64,000 nucleotides of DNA from CAUPWF01 sp964367905 (GTDB lineage Bacteria > Bacillota > Clostridia > Lachnospirales > Lachnospiraceae). A program made the position numbers and the translations under genes. The stretch lies in assembly GCA_964367905.1 (NCBI GenBank), contig CAYIZP010000011.1:1-64000 (forward strand). Direction: 5' to 3'. The notes below the pieces were generated by a model. That model had not been told where the DNA came from, searched no databases, and saw only the letters and a program-made list of their open reading frames with translations. Below are positions 45,604 to 55,309 of this stretch, piece by piece (the stretch's first letter is position 1; every line of letters starts with the position of its first letter).

Positions 45604-46368
45604 GTGGAAGAGAGAAGACAGCAAGGACAGCGAAAGAGAGCAAGTAGAAGTAATAGCAGGCAGAAGTCATCGCAGAGTATGCGAAGTCGTCGAATTCGCA
45701 ATCAACGATTACAGATGCGAAGAAAGAGATTTTTACCAAAGCTTATCATTGTGATTCTAGCAGTTGCTCTATTACTATTGGTGGGGAATCTAATCGCAGG
45801 ATTTATACACGATAATTTCTCAACGGAATATTGGGCGAAGGAAGATGAAGATATTAAAGTAGAGATACCGGATATCGATGTGCAGCTTTTGACACCAAAT
45901 GAATACTCACGCCCAAAGATTGAGACTAGTCGAATAAAAAATATTGTGATACATTATGTAGCAAATCCAAGGAGTACGGCACAGATGAATCGAGATTATT
46001 TCGAAGGTTTGAAAGATAGTCAACTGACTAGTGCTAGCAGTCACTTCATCGTGGGATTAGAAGGCGAAATCATCCAGTGTATTCCGACTACAGAGGTGGC
46101 CTATGCATCCAATGAAGCCAATGGTTATTCTGTTTCCATCGAGGTGTGCCATCCAGATGCTACTGGAGAGTTCAGTGAGATTACATATGAGAGTGTAGTG
46201 GAGTTGACTGCATATCTGTGTGAGAAATTTAATTTAGATGCAGATGATATCATCAGGCATTATGATATTACAGGAAAGATGTGTCCCTTATATTATGTGG
46301 AAAATGAAGAGGAATGGGAACAATTACGTGCAGATGTAGACGAGGTAGTAGGTAAGAATTGGTTCTAA
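45604..46368 (+). CDS. Membrane-anchored N-acetylmuramoyl-L-alanine amidase (Amidase_2)
   Basis: 254 residues. A very basic N-terminal tail (many Arg/Gln/Ser, about 1-45) precedes one TM helix (about 46-68), so the catalytic domain is outside. The Amidase_2/PGRP domain (about 105-245) shows IVIHYV, SSHFIVGLEGEIIQCIP, VSIEVCHPD and HYDITGKMCPLYY, with zinc His and a Cys ligand in place. It cleaves the amide bond between MurNAc and the peptide. The GTG start follows GGACAGGTGG-like bases weakly. 42 bp after the kinase. Confidence 0.85.
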   Translation: MEERRQQGQRKRASRSNSRQKSSQSMRSRRIRNQRLQMRRKRFLPKLIIVILAVALLLLVGNLIAGFIHDNFSTEYWAKEDEDIKVEIPDIDVQLLTPNEYSRPKIETSRIKNIVIHYVANPRSTAQMNRDYFEGLKDSQLTSASSHFIVGLEGEIIQCIPTTEVAYASNEANGYSVSIEVCHPDATGEFSEITYESVVELTAYLCEKFNLDADDIIRHYDITGKMCPLYYVENEEEWEQLRADVDEVVGKNWF

Positions 46369-46375
46369 AAAGGAA

Positions 46376-46404
46376 TTGACAAATGAGATAACGATGTTTA
46401 TAAT
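46376..46404 (+). promoter_or_regulatory. Consensus sigma-A promoter of the lipoprotein gene
   Basis: TTGACA, 17 bases, TATAAT, a perfect consensus directly after the amidase stop. Confidence 0.8.
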
Positions 46405-46461
46405 AAGCAATTGTGTTTTGTATTTATAAAATCACAAATTATATTTAGAAGGAGAGAAAAG

Positions 46462-46869
46462 ATGAAAGTAAATTTAATCAAAAAAGTAAGCTTATTATTC
46501 GCATTAGTAGCCACAGTGATGTTAGTAGGTTGTGGAGGAGATGGCGGAGAAGGTGGATTTAGTCTTGAAGGTACTTGGACATTGTCTTCACTTGATGATG
46601 GAACAGAAGAGTATACAGTAGAAGAATTTGCTGAAATGGCTGGTATTGATGCATCAATCTTAACAATTGACTATACATTCGAAGCAGATGGAGTTCTAAA
46701 ATACGTTGCAGCTGGAGTGGAAGGTGAAGGGACATACGAACTTGATGGAACGAAAGTTACAATGACAATCGTTGGACAAACAACTGAGAGTGAATATGAT
46801 GCCGAGAGAGAAGCATTAGTAACTACAGATGCTGCTACGGGATCAACAAGTTATATTACAAAAAAATAA
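46462..46869 (+). CDS. Small lipocalin-like lipoprotein
   Basis: About 135 residues. Signal peptide with KVNLIKK, hydrophobic core and lipobox VMLVGC, followed by a glycine-rich linker. The mature part looks like a lipocalin-type beta fold (LEGTWTLSSLDDG, YTFEADGVLKYVAAGVEGEGTY, DGTKVTMTI). Function unknown. The ATG follows AGAAGGAGAG; an earlier in-frame ATG at 46411 would spoil the signal peptide. Confidence 0.85.
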   Translation: MKVNLIKKVSLLFALVATVMLVGCGGDGGEGGFSLEGTWTLSSLDDGTEEYTVEEFAEMAGIDASILTIDYTFEADGVLKYVAAGVEGEGTYELDGTKVTMTIVGQTTESEYDAEREALVTTDAATGSTSYITKK

Positions 46870-46894
46870 TTGATTTGAGATTCGGAGAGAGAAT

Positions 46895-47674
46895 GTGGAA
46901 TCCTATACAAATTTTGCAGGGGTATATGACACCTTTATGGACAATGTTCCTTATGATGACTGGGTGGCATATTTAAAGGCTTTATTAGATGAATATGGTG
47001 CGAGAGAAGGCATTGTTCTAGATTTAGGTTGTGGAACGGGTAGTGTAACGGAGCGTCTTGCAGACCTAGGCTATGATATGATAGGGATCGACAATTCACA
47101 GGATATGCTAGAAATTGCTAGACAGAAAAATATGGATAATGACAGTGAGATTCTCTATCTATTGCAAGATATGAGAGAGTTTGAACTATATGGAACCGTT
47201 CAAGCAGTGGTAAGCCTCTGCGACTCCATGAATTATATTACGGAGGAAGAAGAACTTTTAGAAGTGTTTCGGTTGGTGAATAATTATCTGGATCCAGGTG
47301 GAATCTTCATCTTTGACTTGAACACAGAATATAAGTATCGAGAACTACTAGGCGATTCAACCATTGCAGAATCACGGGATGAGTGTAGTTTTATCTGGTG
47401 GAATTATTATGATGAAGAAGCACAAATCAATGAATATGAATTAACCATCTTTGCGAAACAAGAAGAAGGGGAGTTGTATCAGAGGTTTCAAGAATATCAC
47501 TATCAACGAGCATACGGACTAGAACTCATTCGAGTGCTGATTGAAGAGTCAGGGTTAGAGTTTGTTGGAGTGTACGAGGCGATGACAAAAGATGTTCCAA
47601 AAGAAGAGACAGAGCGGGTATATATTATTGCGAGAGAATGTGGAAAGACATTGAAAAATGATGAATTGAATTAA
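46895..47674 (+). CDS. Class I SAM-dependent methyltransferase
   Basis: 259 residues with SAM-binding motif I VLDLGCGTGSVTERLA, motif II-like MIGIDNSQDMLE, and LLQDMREFEL, a Methyltransf_25 type fold. The substrate is unknown. GTG start after GGAGAGA. It ends at a strong terminator. Confidence 0.85.
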   Translation: MESYTNFAGVYDTFMDNVPYDDWVAYLKALLDEYGAREGIVLDLGCGTGSVTERLADLGYDMIGIDNSQDMLEIARQKNMDNDSEILYLLQDMREFELYGTVQAVVSLCDSMNYITEEEELLEVFRLVNNYLDPGGIFIFDLNTEYKYRELLGDSTIAESRDECSFIWWNYYDEEAQINEYELTIFAKQEEGELYQRFQEYHYQRAYGLELIRVLIEESGLEFVGVYEAMTKDVPKEETERVYIIARECGKTLKNDELN

Positions 47675-47680
47675 GCTAAG

Positions 47681-47719
47681 CCTAGAGAGAATGCAAGTAT
47701 GATTCGCTCTAGGTTTTTT
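47681..47719 (+). terminator. Intrinsic terminator after the methyltransferase gene
   Basis: CCTAGAG..GAATG pairs with GATTC..CTCTAGG and is followed by TTTTTT. Confidence 0.88.
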
Positions 47720-47721
47720 GT

Positions 47722-47750
47722 TTGCTCAATACATTAAAACATGGTATAAT
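47722..47750 (+). promoter_or_regulatory. Promoter of hslO-nadE
   Basis: TTGCTC, 17 bases, TATAAT with TG extension (TGGTATAAT). About 69 bases before the hslO start. Confidence 0.6.
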
Positions 47751-47818
47751 AAATCGTTAAAAATGATTAGAGTAATTACTTTAAGTTAAATATAAAAGTA
47801 TTGATTGGAGAAGTAGAA

Positions 47819-48697
47819 ATGAAAGATTATATTGTAACAGCCACAGCGGCGAATAGTCAGGTGAGAGCATTTGGAATTACGTCGAGGAATCTGGTGGAAG
47901 AGGCGAGGGAGCATCACAATACAAGCCCAGTAGCCACTGCAGCATTAGGACGTTTGCTGAGTGCGGGAGCCATGATGGGAAGTATGATGAAGAATGAGAA
48001 GGATGTATTGACCTTGCAGATTAAATCAGGTGGACCGATCAATGGAATCACAGTGACGGCTGACTGTCATGCCAATGTAAAGGGCTATGTAGGAAATCCA
48101 GAAGTGATGTTACCAGCCAAAGATGGGAAATTGGATGTCGGTGGAGCAGTTGGAATTGGCTTTATGAATGTCATCAAAGACATGGGGTTAAAAGAGCCTT
48201 ATGTAGGACAGGCTGTTCTTCAAACAGGTGAGATTGCAGAAGATTTAACCTTTTATTTTGCGACGTCAGAACAAGTACCGTCATCGGTAGGATTGGGCGT
48301 ATTGATGGAAAAGGATAATACGGTAAAGCAGTCTGGAGGATTTATCATTCAGTTGATGCCATTTGCAGACGAGAAGACGATTGAGAAGTTGGAAGAGAAT
48401 ATCAGAGGGTTAGATACGGTTACCAATATGTTAGAAGCTGGTATGACACCAGAGGGTATTTTAGAAGAAGTGCTAAGCGGATTGGATATCGAATATACAG
48501 GAACGATAGAAACAAAATTTGATTGTAATTGTTCCAAGGAGCGAATTGAAAAGGCGATTATCAGTATAGGGAAGAAAGATATTGAAGAGATGATTCAAGA
48601 AGGGAAACCGATTGAGGTGAAATGTCATTTCTGTAATTCGGCATATGAATATTCTACAGAGGAACTAGAGAAATTATTGGAGCAAGCAAAGGCATAA
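47819..48697 (+). CDS. hslO: Redox-regulated chaperone Hsp33
   Basis: About 292 residues. N-terminal Hsp33 core (ARxHHNTSPVATAALGRLL, GPINGITVTADCHANVKGYVGNP) and a C-terminal zinc switch with four cysteines (CNC..., then CHFC). Oxidation releases zinc and activates holdase function. The preferred ATG is at 47819, after GGAG; an upstream ATG at 47801 lies before that site. Followed by nadE after 25 bp. Confidence 0.95.
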   Translation: MKDYIVTATAANSQVRAFGITSRNLVEEAREHHNTSPVATAALGRLLSAGAMMGSMMKNEKDVLTLQIKSGGPINGITVTADCHANVKGYVGNPEVMLPAKDGKLDVGGAVGIGFMNVIKDMGLKEPYVGQAVLQTGEIAEDLTFYFATSEQVPSSVGLGVLMEKDNTVKQSGGFIIQLMPFADEKTIEKLEENIRGLDTVTNMLEAGMTPEGILEEVLSGLDIEYTGTIETKFDCNCSKERIEKAIISIGKKDIEEMIQEGKPIEVKCHFCNSAYEYSTEELEKLLEQAKA

Positions 48698-48722
48698 TAG
48701 GGAAGAAACGAGGAGTATATTC

Positions 48723-50642
48723 ATGAATAATGGATTCATTAAAGTTGCGTCGGTGACGACGGACATCCGTGTTGCAGATGTGGAATTTAATCGGGGAAAT
48801 ATCCAAGCGAAGATGAAGGAGACCTGGGAGGCGGGAGCGAAGGTAGTAGTATTTCCAGAGCTTAGTCTGACTGGATATACCTGTTCCGATCTCTTTCTTC
48901 AGGATAAGTTATTAAGAGAAGTGAGGAGTGCTATTCGGGAATTGGTAGAGTACTCTAAGCCAATGGACACCCTGTATTTTATTGGAGCACCGCTCTGTAT
49001 TAAGGGGAAACTTTTCAATGTGGCAGTGGTCATCAACCAAGGAAGGTTATTAGGAATTGTGACGAAGACCTTTCTGCCTAATTATGGAGAGTTCTATGAG
49101 ATGCGTCAATTCGTATGTGGACCAAAGGAACCTGAGAGGATTGAATATGAGGGAGAAGAGATTTGGTTTGGGCCGAATCTACTATTCCAAGCAGATAGTA
49201 TGGAAGAATTGGTTGTATCGGCGGAGATCTGTGAAGATGTATGGGCAGCAATTCCACCGAGCACGAAGGCAGCAGTACATGGGGCAACCTTGTTGGTGAA
49301 CTGTTCTGCTAGCAATGAAACCATCGGGAAGGCAGAATATCGAAGAGAATTAATTGCAGGACAATCAGCTAGATTGATAGCGGGCTATGTATATTCTAAT
49401 GCTGGTGAAGGCGAGTCAACAACAGATGTGGTTTTTGGTGGACATAATATCATAGCAGAGAATGGAGTGATTCTTAGCGAATCAAAGCGATTTGTGAATG
49501 AAGTAATCTATACGGAAGTGGATATCTATCGTTTGATTTCTGAACGAAGAAGAAACACCACCTTCCAATTGTCACAGAAGAATGAGTTGCCTTGGATATC
49601 CTTCCATATGGAGGCGGTGAACGAGAAGCAGGATCTAATCAGAACATTTTCACAGACACCATTTGTCCCAAGTGACGAATCGGAGAGGGCGAAGCGATGT
49701 GAAGAAATTCTTACCATTCAAGCCATGGGACTGAAGAAGCGATTGGCACATACGAAGTGTCAGAGTGCGGTGGTAGGTATCTCGGGAGGGTTAGATTCTA
49801 CCCTAGCATTATTGGTAACGGCACGCGCATTTGACCTACAGGGAATTGAGCGAAGTCGTATTACGGCAGTAACGATGCCTTGTTTTGGAACAACAGATCG
49901 TACCTATACCAATGCTTGTGTTTTGACGAATAAATTAGGCGCAAGTCTGAGAGAGGTTGATATCAAGGAATCAGTACGGATGCATTTTAGAGACATAGAG
50001 CACCAAGAGGAGGTTCATGATGTCACTTATGAGAATGGGCAGGCGAGAGAACGAACTCAGGTACTGATGGATATTGCGAACCAAACCAATGGCTTGGTAA
50101 TCGGAACAGGAGATATGTCGGAGTTGGCTCTAGGTTGGGCGACTTATAATGGAGACCATATGTCTATGTATGGAGTCAATGCCTCTATTCCAAAGACCTT
50201 GGTTCGTCACCTAGTAAAATACGTGGCAGATACAAGTGAAGATGTGGCATTACAGGCTACCCTACTAGACATCTTGGATACTCCGGTTAGTCCTGAGTTG
50301 TTACCACCGAAGGAAGGAGTAATCTCCCAAGTAACAGAAGATCTAGTAGGACCATATGAATTACATGATTTTTATCTGTATTATATGTTACGATTTGGAT
50401 ATGAACCGAAGAAGGTGTACCAAATTGCAGTACAGACATTTCGTGGGAAATATGAGGAAGCATATATTCTAAAATGGTTGAAGACATTTTATTGGAGATT
50501 TTTCTCCCAACAATTTAAACGTTCTTGTCTCCCAGACGGACCAAAAGTCGGGTCGGTTGCAGTTTCACCAAGAGGAGACTTGCGGATGCCGAGCGATGCT
50601 TGTGTGCAGGTTTGGATGAAGGAACTGGAAGATATCGTGTAA
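48723..50642 (+). CDS. nadE: Glutamine-dependent NAD+ synthetase
   Basis: 639 residues, the two-domain form. N-terminal carbon-nitrogen hydrolase (glutaminase) with Glu in FPELSLTGYTCSDL, Lys in TKTFLPNYGEF and Cys in EICEDVWAAIPPS. C-terminal synthetase with P-loop GISGGLDSTLALLV, GTGDMSELALGW and YGVNASIPKTLV. Makes NAD from deamido-NAD, ammonia from glutamine and ATP. Length is typical. GAGGAG before the ATG. Confidence 0.95.
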   Translation: MNNGFIKVASVTTDIRVADVEFNRGNIQAKMKETWEAGAKVVVFPELSLTGYTCSDLFLQDKLLREVRSAIRELVEYSKPMDTLYFIGAPLCIKGKLFNVAVVINQGRLLGIVTKTFLPNYGEFYEMRQFVCGPKEPERIEYEGEEIWFGPNLLFQADSMEELVVSAEICEDVWAAIPPSTKAAVHGATLLVNCSASNETIGKAEYRRELIAGQSARLIAGYVYSNAGEGESTTDVVFGGHNIIAENGVILSESKRFVNEVIYTEVDIYRLISERRRNTTFQLSQKNELPWISFHMEAVNEKQDLIRTFSQTPFVPSDESERAKRCEEILTIQAMGLKKRLAHTKCQSAVVGISGGLDSTLALLVTARAFDLQGIERSRITAVTMPCFGTTDRTYTNACVLTNKLGASLREVDIKESVRMHFRDIEHQEEVHDVTYENGQARERTQVLMDIANQTNGLVIGTGDMSELALGWATYNGDHMSMYGVNASIPKTLVRHLVKYVADTSEDVALQATLLDILDTPVSPELLPPKEGVISQVTEDLVGPYELHDFYLYYMLRFGYEPKKVYQIAVQTFRGKYEEAYILKWLKTFYWRFFSQQFKRSCLPDGPKVGSVAVSPRGDLRMPSDACVQVWMKELEDIV

Positions 50643-50667
50643 TGTAAAATGTATACCACGGTAAAAG

Positions 50668-50696
50668 TTGAAATATGACAGGAAATAGGGTATTAT
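50668..50696 (+). promoter_or_regulatory. Promoter of leuB-ilvD-ilvB
   Basis: TTGAAA, 17 bases, TATTAT, 34 bases before leuB. No T-box or other leader structure lies between, unlike the first ilv operon. Confidence 0.6.
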
Positions 50697-50730
50697 GTAA
50701 AAGGTAAAAACATAGGAAGGAAGTAACTAG

Positions 50731-51816
50731 ATGAATTTGAAGATTGGTATTATTAAGGGCGATGGAATTGGACCTGAGATTGTAACAGAAGCGGTTAAGG
50801 TATTGAACAAAGTAGGAGAGATTTATCAACATTCGTATGAGTACACTCCATTACTATTAGGTGGGTCATCCATAGATGTACACGGAATTCCGTTGACGGA
50901 TGAGGCAGTTGATATGGCAAAGCGATGTGAGGCTATTTTGATGGGTTCCATCGGTGGGGATACGAATACATCACCTTGGTATCAATTAGAACCTTCCAAG
51001 AGACCAGAGGCAGGTTTGCTTAGAATTCGCAAGGAATTACAATTGTTTGCCAACTTGAGACCAGCGGTTTTATATGATGAATTAAAGGGGGCATGCCCGC
51101 TAAAAGAAGAAATCACAGAAGGTGGTTTCGATATGATGATTATGCGTGAATTGACAGGTGGAATTTATTTTGGAGAGCGTAAGACAGAAGAAGTGGATGG
51201 AGTGCTTACTGCTACGGATTCTTTGACTTACAATGTGAACGAAATCAAGAGAATTGCGATTCGTGCATTTGACATCGCTAGAAAGAGAAGCAAGAAGGTA
51301 ATCAGTGTAGACAAGGCAAATGTATTAGATTCTTCTAGACTTTGGAGAAAGGTGGTAGAGGAAGTTGCCATGGATTATCCAGATGTAGAGTTGGAGCACA
51401 TGTTAGTAGATAACTGTGCGATGCAATTGGTGAAGGATCCAAAACAATTCGATGTAATTCTAACAGAGAATATGTTTGGTGACATCTTGTCGGATGAGGC
51501 CAGTATGGTAACGGGCTCTATCGGAATGTTAGCATCTGCAAGTTTGAATGAGACGAAGTTTGGATTATATGAGCCAAGTGGTGGTTCTGCACCAGATATC
51601 GCAGGCAAAGGAATTGCGAATCCAATTGCAACCATTCTCTCGGCTGCAATGATGCTGAGATTTAGTTTTGATTTAGATAAAGAAGCAGCTACGATCGAGG
51701 CGGCGATTCAAGAAGTGTTGAAAGAAGGATATCGTACCATTGACATTATGTCAGATGGAAAGGAATTGGTTGGCACTGCAAAAATGGGTGACTTAATCTG
51801 TGAAAAAATTCAATAA
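50731..51816 (+). CDS. leuB: 3-isopropylmalate dehydrogenase
   Basis: 361 residues. IIKGDGIGPEIV, LLGGSSIDVHG, GSIGGD, LRIRKELQLFANLRPA, MRELTGGIYFGER, and the signature NMFGDILSDEASMVTGSIGMLASASL. Oxidatively decarboxylates 3-isopropylmalate in leucine synthesis. leuA and leuCD are not in the window. GGAAGG before the ATG. Confidence 0.95.
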   Translation: MNLKIGIIKGDGIGPEIVTEAVKVLNKVGEIYQHSYEYTPLLLGGSSIDVHGIPLTDEAVDMAKRCEAILMGSIGGDTNTSPWYQLEPSKRPEAGLLRIRKELQLFANLRPAVLYDELKGACPLKEEITEGGFDMMIMRELTGGIYFGERKTEEVDGVLTATDSLTYNVNEIKRIAIRAFDIARKRSKKVISVDKANVLDSSRLWRKVVEEVAMDYPDVELEHMLVDNCAMQLVKDPKQFDVILTENMFGDILSDEASMVTGSIGMLASASLNETKFGLYEPSGGSAPDIAGKGIANPIATILSAAMMLRFSFDLDKEAATIEAAIQEVLKEGYRTIDIMSDGKELVGTAKMGDLICEKIQ

Positions 51817-51868
51817 AAGCTGGAATAAAAAAGAATTACAAAAAGTAATAGATGGGATGGTTATTATA

Positions 51869-53539
51869 ATGAGAAGTGATACAGTAAAATCAGGAATACA
51901 ACAAGCTCCACACCGTTCATTATTCAATGCACTTGGATATACGAAGGAAGAGATGGAGAGACCATTGGTAGGGATTGTGAGTTCTTACAATGAGATTGTT
52001 CCGGGACATATTAACTTGGATAAGATTACAGATGCGGTAAAGATGGGTGTTGCGATGGCAGGAGGAACCCCTGTTATGGTACCAGCGATTGCAGTTTGTG
52101 ATGGAATTGCGATGGGGCATGTCGGAATGAAATATTCGTTGGTGACAAGAGACCTAATTGCGGATTCTACGGAAGCATTAGCGATGGCACATCAATTCGA
52201 TGCCTTGGTTATGATTCCAAACTGTGACAAGAATGTTCCAGGACTTCTTATGGCAGCTGCTAGAATCAATGTTCCGACCATATTTGTCAGCGGTGGGCCG
52301 ATGCTTGCAGGTAAGGTAAAGGGTGAAAAGCGTAGTCTGTCTAGCATGTTTGAAGCAGTAGGAGCCTATGCAGCAGGAAAGATGACAGAAGAAGATGTAT
52401 TGGAATTTGAAGAGAAGGCATGTCCGACTTGTGGATCTTGTTCTGGAATGTATACTGCAAATAGTATGAACTGTTTGACTGAGGTTCTAGGAATGGGACT
52501 GAAAGGAAATGGAACGATTCCAGCGGTGTACTCCGAACGAATCAAATTAGCAAAAAGAGCCGGGATGCAAGTAATGGAATTGTATCGCCAGAATATCAAG
52601 CCACTTGATATCATGACACCGAATGCAATGTTAAATGCATTAACAGTGGATATGGCACTTGGATGTTCTACAAATAGTATGCTACATCTACCAGCGATCG
52701 CTCATGAAATCGGTATGGATTTCGAGATCGATTTTGCAAACGCTATCAGTGAGAAAACTCCGAATCTCTGTCATCTTGCACCAGCAGGACATACTTATAT
52801 CGAGGATTTGGATGAGGCAGGTGGAGTTTATGCGGTTATGAACGAGTTGAGCAAAAAAGATTTGTTACACTTAGACTGTATGACGGCGACAGGTAAGACA
52901 GTAGGAGAGAACATCTGTGGTTGTGTGAATAAGAATCAAGATGTCATCAGACCGATAGAGAATCCATACAGCCAGACAGGTGGAATCGCGGTATTAAAGG
53001 GAAATCTAGCACCAGACGGCAGTGTGGTAAAACGTTCGGCAGTTGTAGCAGAGATGTTAGTACACGAAGGACCAGCAAGAATATTCGAAAGCGATGAAGA
53101 TGCGACCAATGCGATTAAAACAGGACAGATTGTGTCTGGGGATGTGATTGTCATTCGTTACGAAGGTCCAAAGGGTGGACCAGGGATGAGAGAGATGCTC
53201 AATCCGACTTCGGCAATTGCAGGATATGGATTGGGAGAATCTGTAGCTTTGATTACCGATGGAAGATTCAGTGGGGCATCCAGAGGTGCATCCATAGGAC
53301 ATGTTTCCCCAGAGGCAGCAGTTTGTGGACCGATTGCCTTGGTAGAAGAAGGGGATATCATTAAGATTAATATTCCTGAATATAAATTAGAGTTAGCAGT
53401 TTCGGAGGAAGAGTTAGAAAAGAGAAGAGCGAACTGGCAACCGAGAGAGCCAAAGATTACAACTGGCTATTTGGCTAGGTATGCGGCCATGGTTACATCT
53501 GGAAATCGCGGAGCAGTTCTAGAAATTCCAAAAAAATAA
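51869..53539 (+). CDS. ilvD: Dihydroxy-acid dehydratase
   Basis: About 556 residues. Fe-S dehydratase of branched-chain synthesis: Cys regions IPNCDKNVPG, CPTCGSCSGMYTANSMNC and LGCSTNSMLHLPA, and EGPKGGPGMREML with GRFSGASRGASIGHVSPEA. The start taken is the ATG two bases after GGATGGTTATTA; the ATG within that motif is in frame. The 50-base gap after leuB includes no terminator. Confidence 0.95.
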   Translation: MRSDTVKSGIQQAPHRSLFNALGYTKEEMERPLVGIVSSYNEIVPGHINLDKITDAVKMGVAMAGGTPVMVPAIAVCDGIAMGHVGMKYSLVTRDLIADSTEALAMAHQFDALVMIPNCDKNVPGLLMAAARINVPTIFVSGGPMLAGKVKGEKRSLSSMFEAVGAYAAGKMTEEDVLEFEEKACPTCGSCSGMYTANSMNCLTEVLGMGLKGNGTIPAVYSERIKLAKRAGMQVMELYRQNIKPLDIMTPNAMLNALTVDMALGCSTNSMLHLPAIAHEIGMDFEIDFANAISEKTPNLCHLAPAGHTYIEDLDEAGGVYAVMNELSKKDLLHLDCMTATGKTVGENICGCVNKNQDVIRPIENPYSQTGGIAVLKGNLAPDGSVVKRSAVVAEMLVHEGPARIFESDEDATNAIKTGQIVSGDVIVIRYEGPKGGPGMREMLNPTSAIAGYGLGESVALITDGRFSGASRGASIGHVSPEAAVCGPIALVEEGDIIKINIPEYKLELAVSEEELEKRRANWQPREPKITTGYLARYAAMVTSGNRGAVLEIPKK

Positions 53540-53566
53540 TCACAGAGTCGAAAGTGAGGAAGAAGC

Positions 53567-55246
53567 ATGCAATTAACAGGAGCAGAAATTGTAATTGAAT
53601 GTCTAAAAGCGCAGGGAACAGATACCGTGTTTGGATATCCAGGTGGAGCAATTCTCAATGTATATGATGCATTGTATAAGCATAGTGATGAGATTACTCA
53701 TATATTGACCTCCCATGAACAGGGAGCGGCTCATGCTGCGGATGGATATGCACGTGCAACGGGTAAGGTTGGAGTGTGTTTTGCAACCAGCGGACCAGGA
53801 GCGACCAACCTAGTAACGGGAATTGCAACTGCATATATGGATTCCATTCCAGTGGTAGCCATTACATGTAATGTCAATGTTCCATTGTTGGGGAAGGATA
53901 GTTTTCAAGAAATTGATATCACAGGTGTAACCATGCCGATTACGAAACATAACTTCATTGTGAAGGATGTGAAGCATTTGGCAACGACCATTCGAAAGGC
54001 ATATAAGATTGCGATGGAAGGTCGTCCAGGACCTGTATTAATCGATATTCCAAAGGATGTTACAGCCAATGCAACAGAGTATACCAAGGTGGATATTCAG
54101 GCAGATAAGGTAGCTGTAAAGCCAGCAGTATGTTTGGAAGAAATCGAAGTAGCGGTAGAGATGATAAAGAATTCCAAGAAACCATTTATCTTTGTAGGTG
54201 GAGGGGCGATCTTAGCCAATGCAAGCGAGGAAGTGAATACATTTGCACACTTGATTGATTCCCCAGTGGCAGATTCCCTTATGGGAAAAGGTGCATTTGA
54301 TGGGACAGATGAGTTATATACTGGAATGCTTGGAATGCATGGAACCAAGAGTTCTAATCTAGGGGTAAGTGCTTGTGACTTATTGGTGGTAATCGGTGCA
54401 AGATTCAGTGATCGTGTGATAGGAAATGCGAAGAAATTTGCAAGCAATGCGAAAATCTTGCAGATTGACATCGATCCAGCCGAGATTAATAAGAACATCA
54501 CGACTCATGCAAGTGTAGTAGGAGATATCAAAGAAGTACTGACAATCTTGAATGAGAAAGTGGAGCAACAAAAACACAGTGAGTGGTTGGAAGTTGTATA
54601 TGAAAATAAGAAAAAATTTCCACTAAGCTATAATAAAGAAGTGCTAACAGGACCATTTGTAATTGAAGAGGTATACCGTCAAACCAAGGGAGATGCCGTG
54701 ATTTCAACAGAAGTTGGTCAGCATCAGATGTGGGCAGCACAATTCTATCGTTATTCGAAACCGCGAACATTCTTGACCTCAGGTGGACTTGGAACCATGG
54801 GATATGGTTTGGGAGCATCTCTAGGGGCGAAGATGGGAGTGCCTGACAAGGTAGTGGTCAACATTGCAGGAGATGGTTGTTTCCGTATGAATATGAATGA
54901 GATTGCAACAGCAACTAGACATAATATTCCAATCATACAAGTGGTCATTAACAACCACGTGTTAGGAATGGTAAGACAGTGGCAGAACTTATTCTATGGG
55001 AAACGCTATTCGGCGACTGTTTTGAATGATGCGGTTGATTTTGTGAAATTAGCAGAGGCCATGGGAGCAATTGGTATTCGAGTAACAACACAAGAAGAAT
55101 TCAAAGAAGCATTTGCAAAGGCCTTAGGTTTAAAGAAACCAGTACTCATCGATTGTCAAATCGATTCAGACGATAAGGTTTGGCCGATGGTAGCACCAGG
55201 AGCGCCAATTAGCGAAGTATTTAGTGAAGAGGATTTAGATAGTTAA
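53567..55246 (+). CDS. ilvB: Acetolactate synthase large subunit, copy 2
   Basis: 559 residues, ThDP-dependent. MQLTGAEIVIECLKAQG, FGYPGGAILNVYDAL, SHEQGAAHAADGYARATGK, GKDSFQEIDITG and AGDGCFRMNMNE...NNHVLGMVRQWQ, ending VWPMVAPGAPIS. It is the ordinary form, without the cysteine insertion of copy 1. Placed after leuB-ilvD with 27 bp to ilvD. It has no small subunit gene beside it and presumably shares IlvN from the first operon. Confidence 0.94.
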   Translation: MQLTGAEIVIECLKAQGTDTVFGYPGGAILNVYDALYKHSDEITHILTSHEQGAAHAADGYARATGKVGVCFATSGPGATNLVTGIATAYMDSIPVVAITCNVNVPLLGKDSFQEIDITGVTMPITKHNFIVKDVKHLATTIRKAYKIAMEGRPGPVLIDIPKDVTANATEYTKVDIQADKVAVKPAVCLEEIEVAVEMIKNSKKPFIFVGGGAILANASEEVNTFAHLIDSPVADSLMGKGAFDGTDELYTGMLGMHGTKSSNLGVSACDLLVVIGARFSDRVIGNAKKFASNAKILQIDIDPAEINKNITTHASVVGDIKEVLTILNEKVEQQKHSEWLEVVYENKKKFPLSYNKEVLTGPFVIEEVYRQTKGDAVISTEVGQHQMWAAQFYRYSKPRTFLTSGGLGTMGYGLGASLGAKMGVPDKVVVNIAGDGCFRMNMNEIATATRHNIPIIQVVINNHVLGMVRQWQNLFYGKRYSATVLNDAVDFVKLAEAMGAIGIRVTTQEEFKEAFAKALGLKKPVLIDCQIDSDDKVWPMVAPGAPISEVFSEEDLDS

Positions 55247-55309
55247 AATGCGCAGCGAAAGTATGGCGTTTTAAGATAAATTACACAAGAGAGATATGGA
55301 GGAGTCAAA

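Noticed and set aside
44946..45701. 251-codon open frame on the - strand across the histidine kinase and amidase genes
   Set aside because: It runs through the HATPase domain coding sequence and the kinase-amidase junction, with a serine/cysteine-rich nonsense-like composition.
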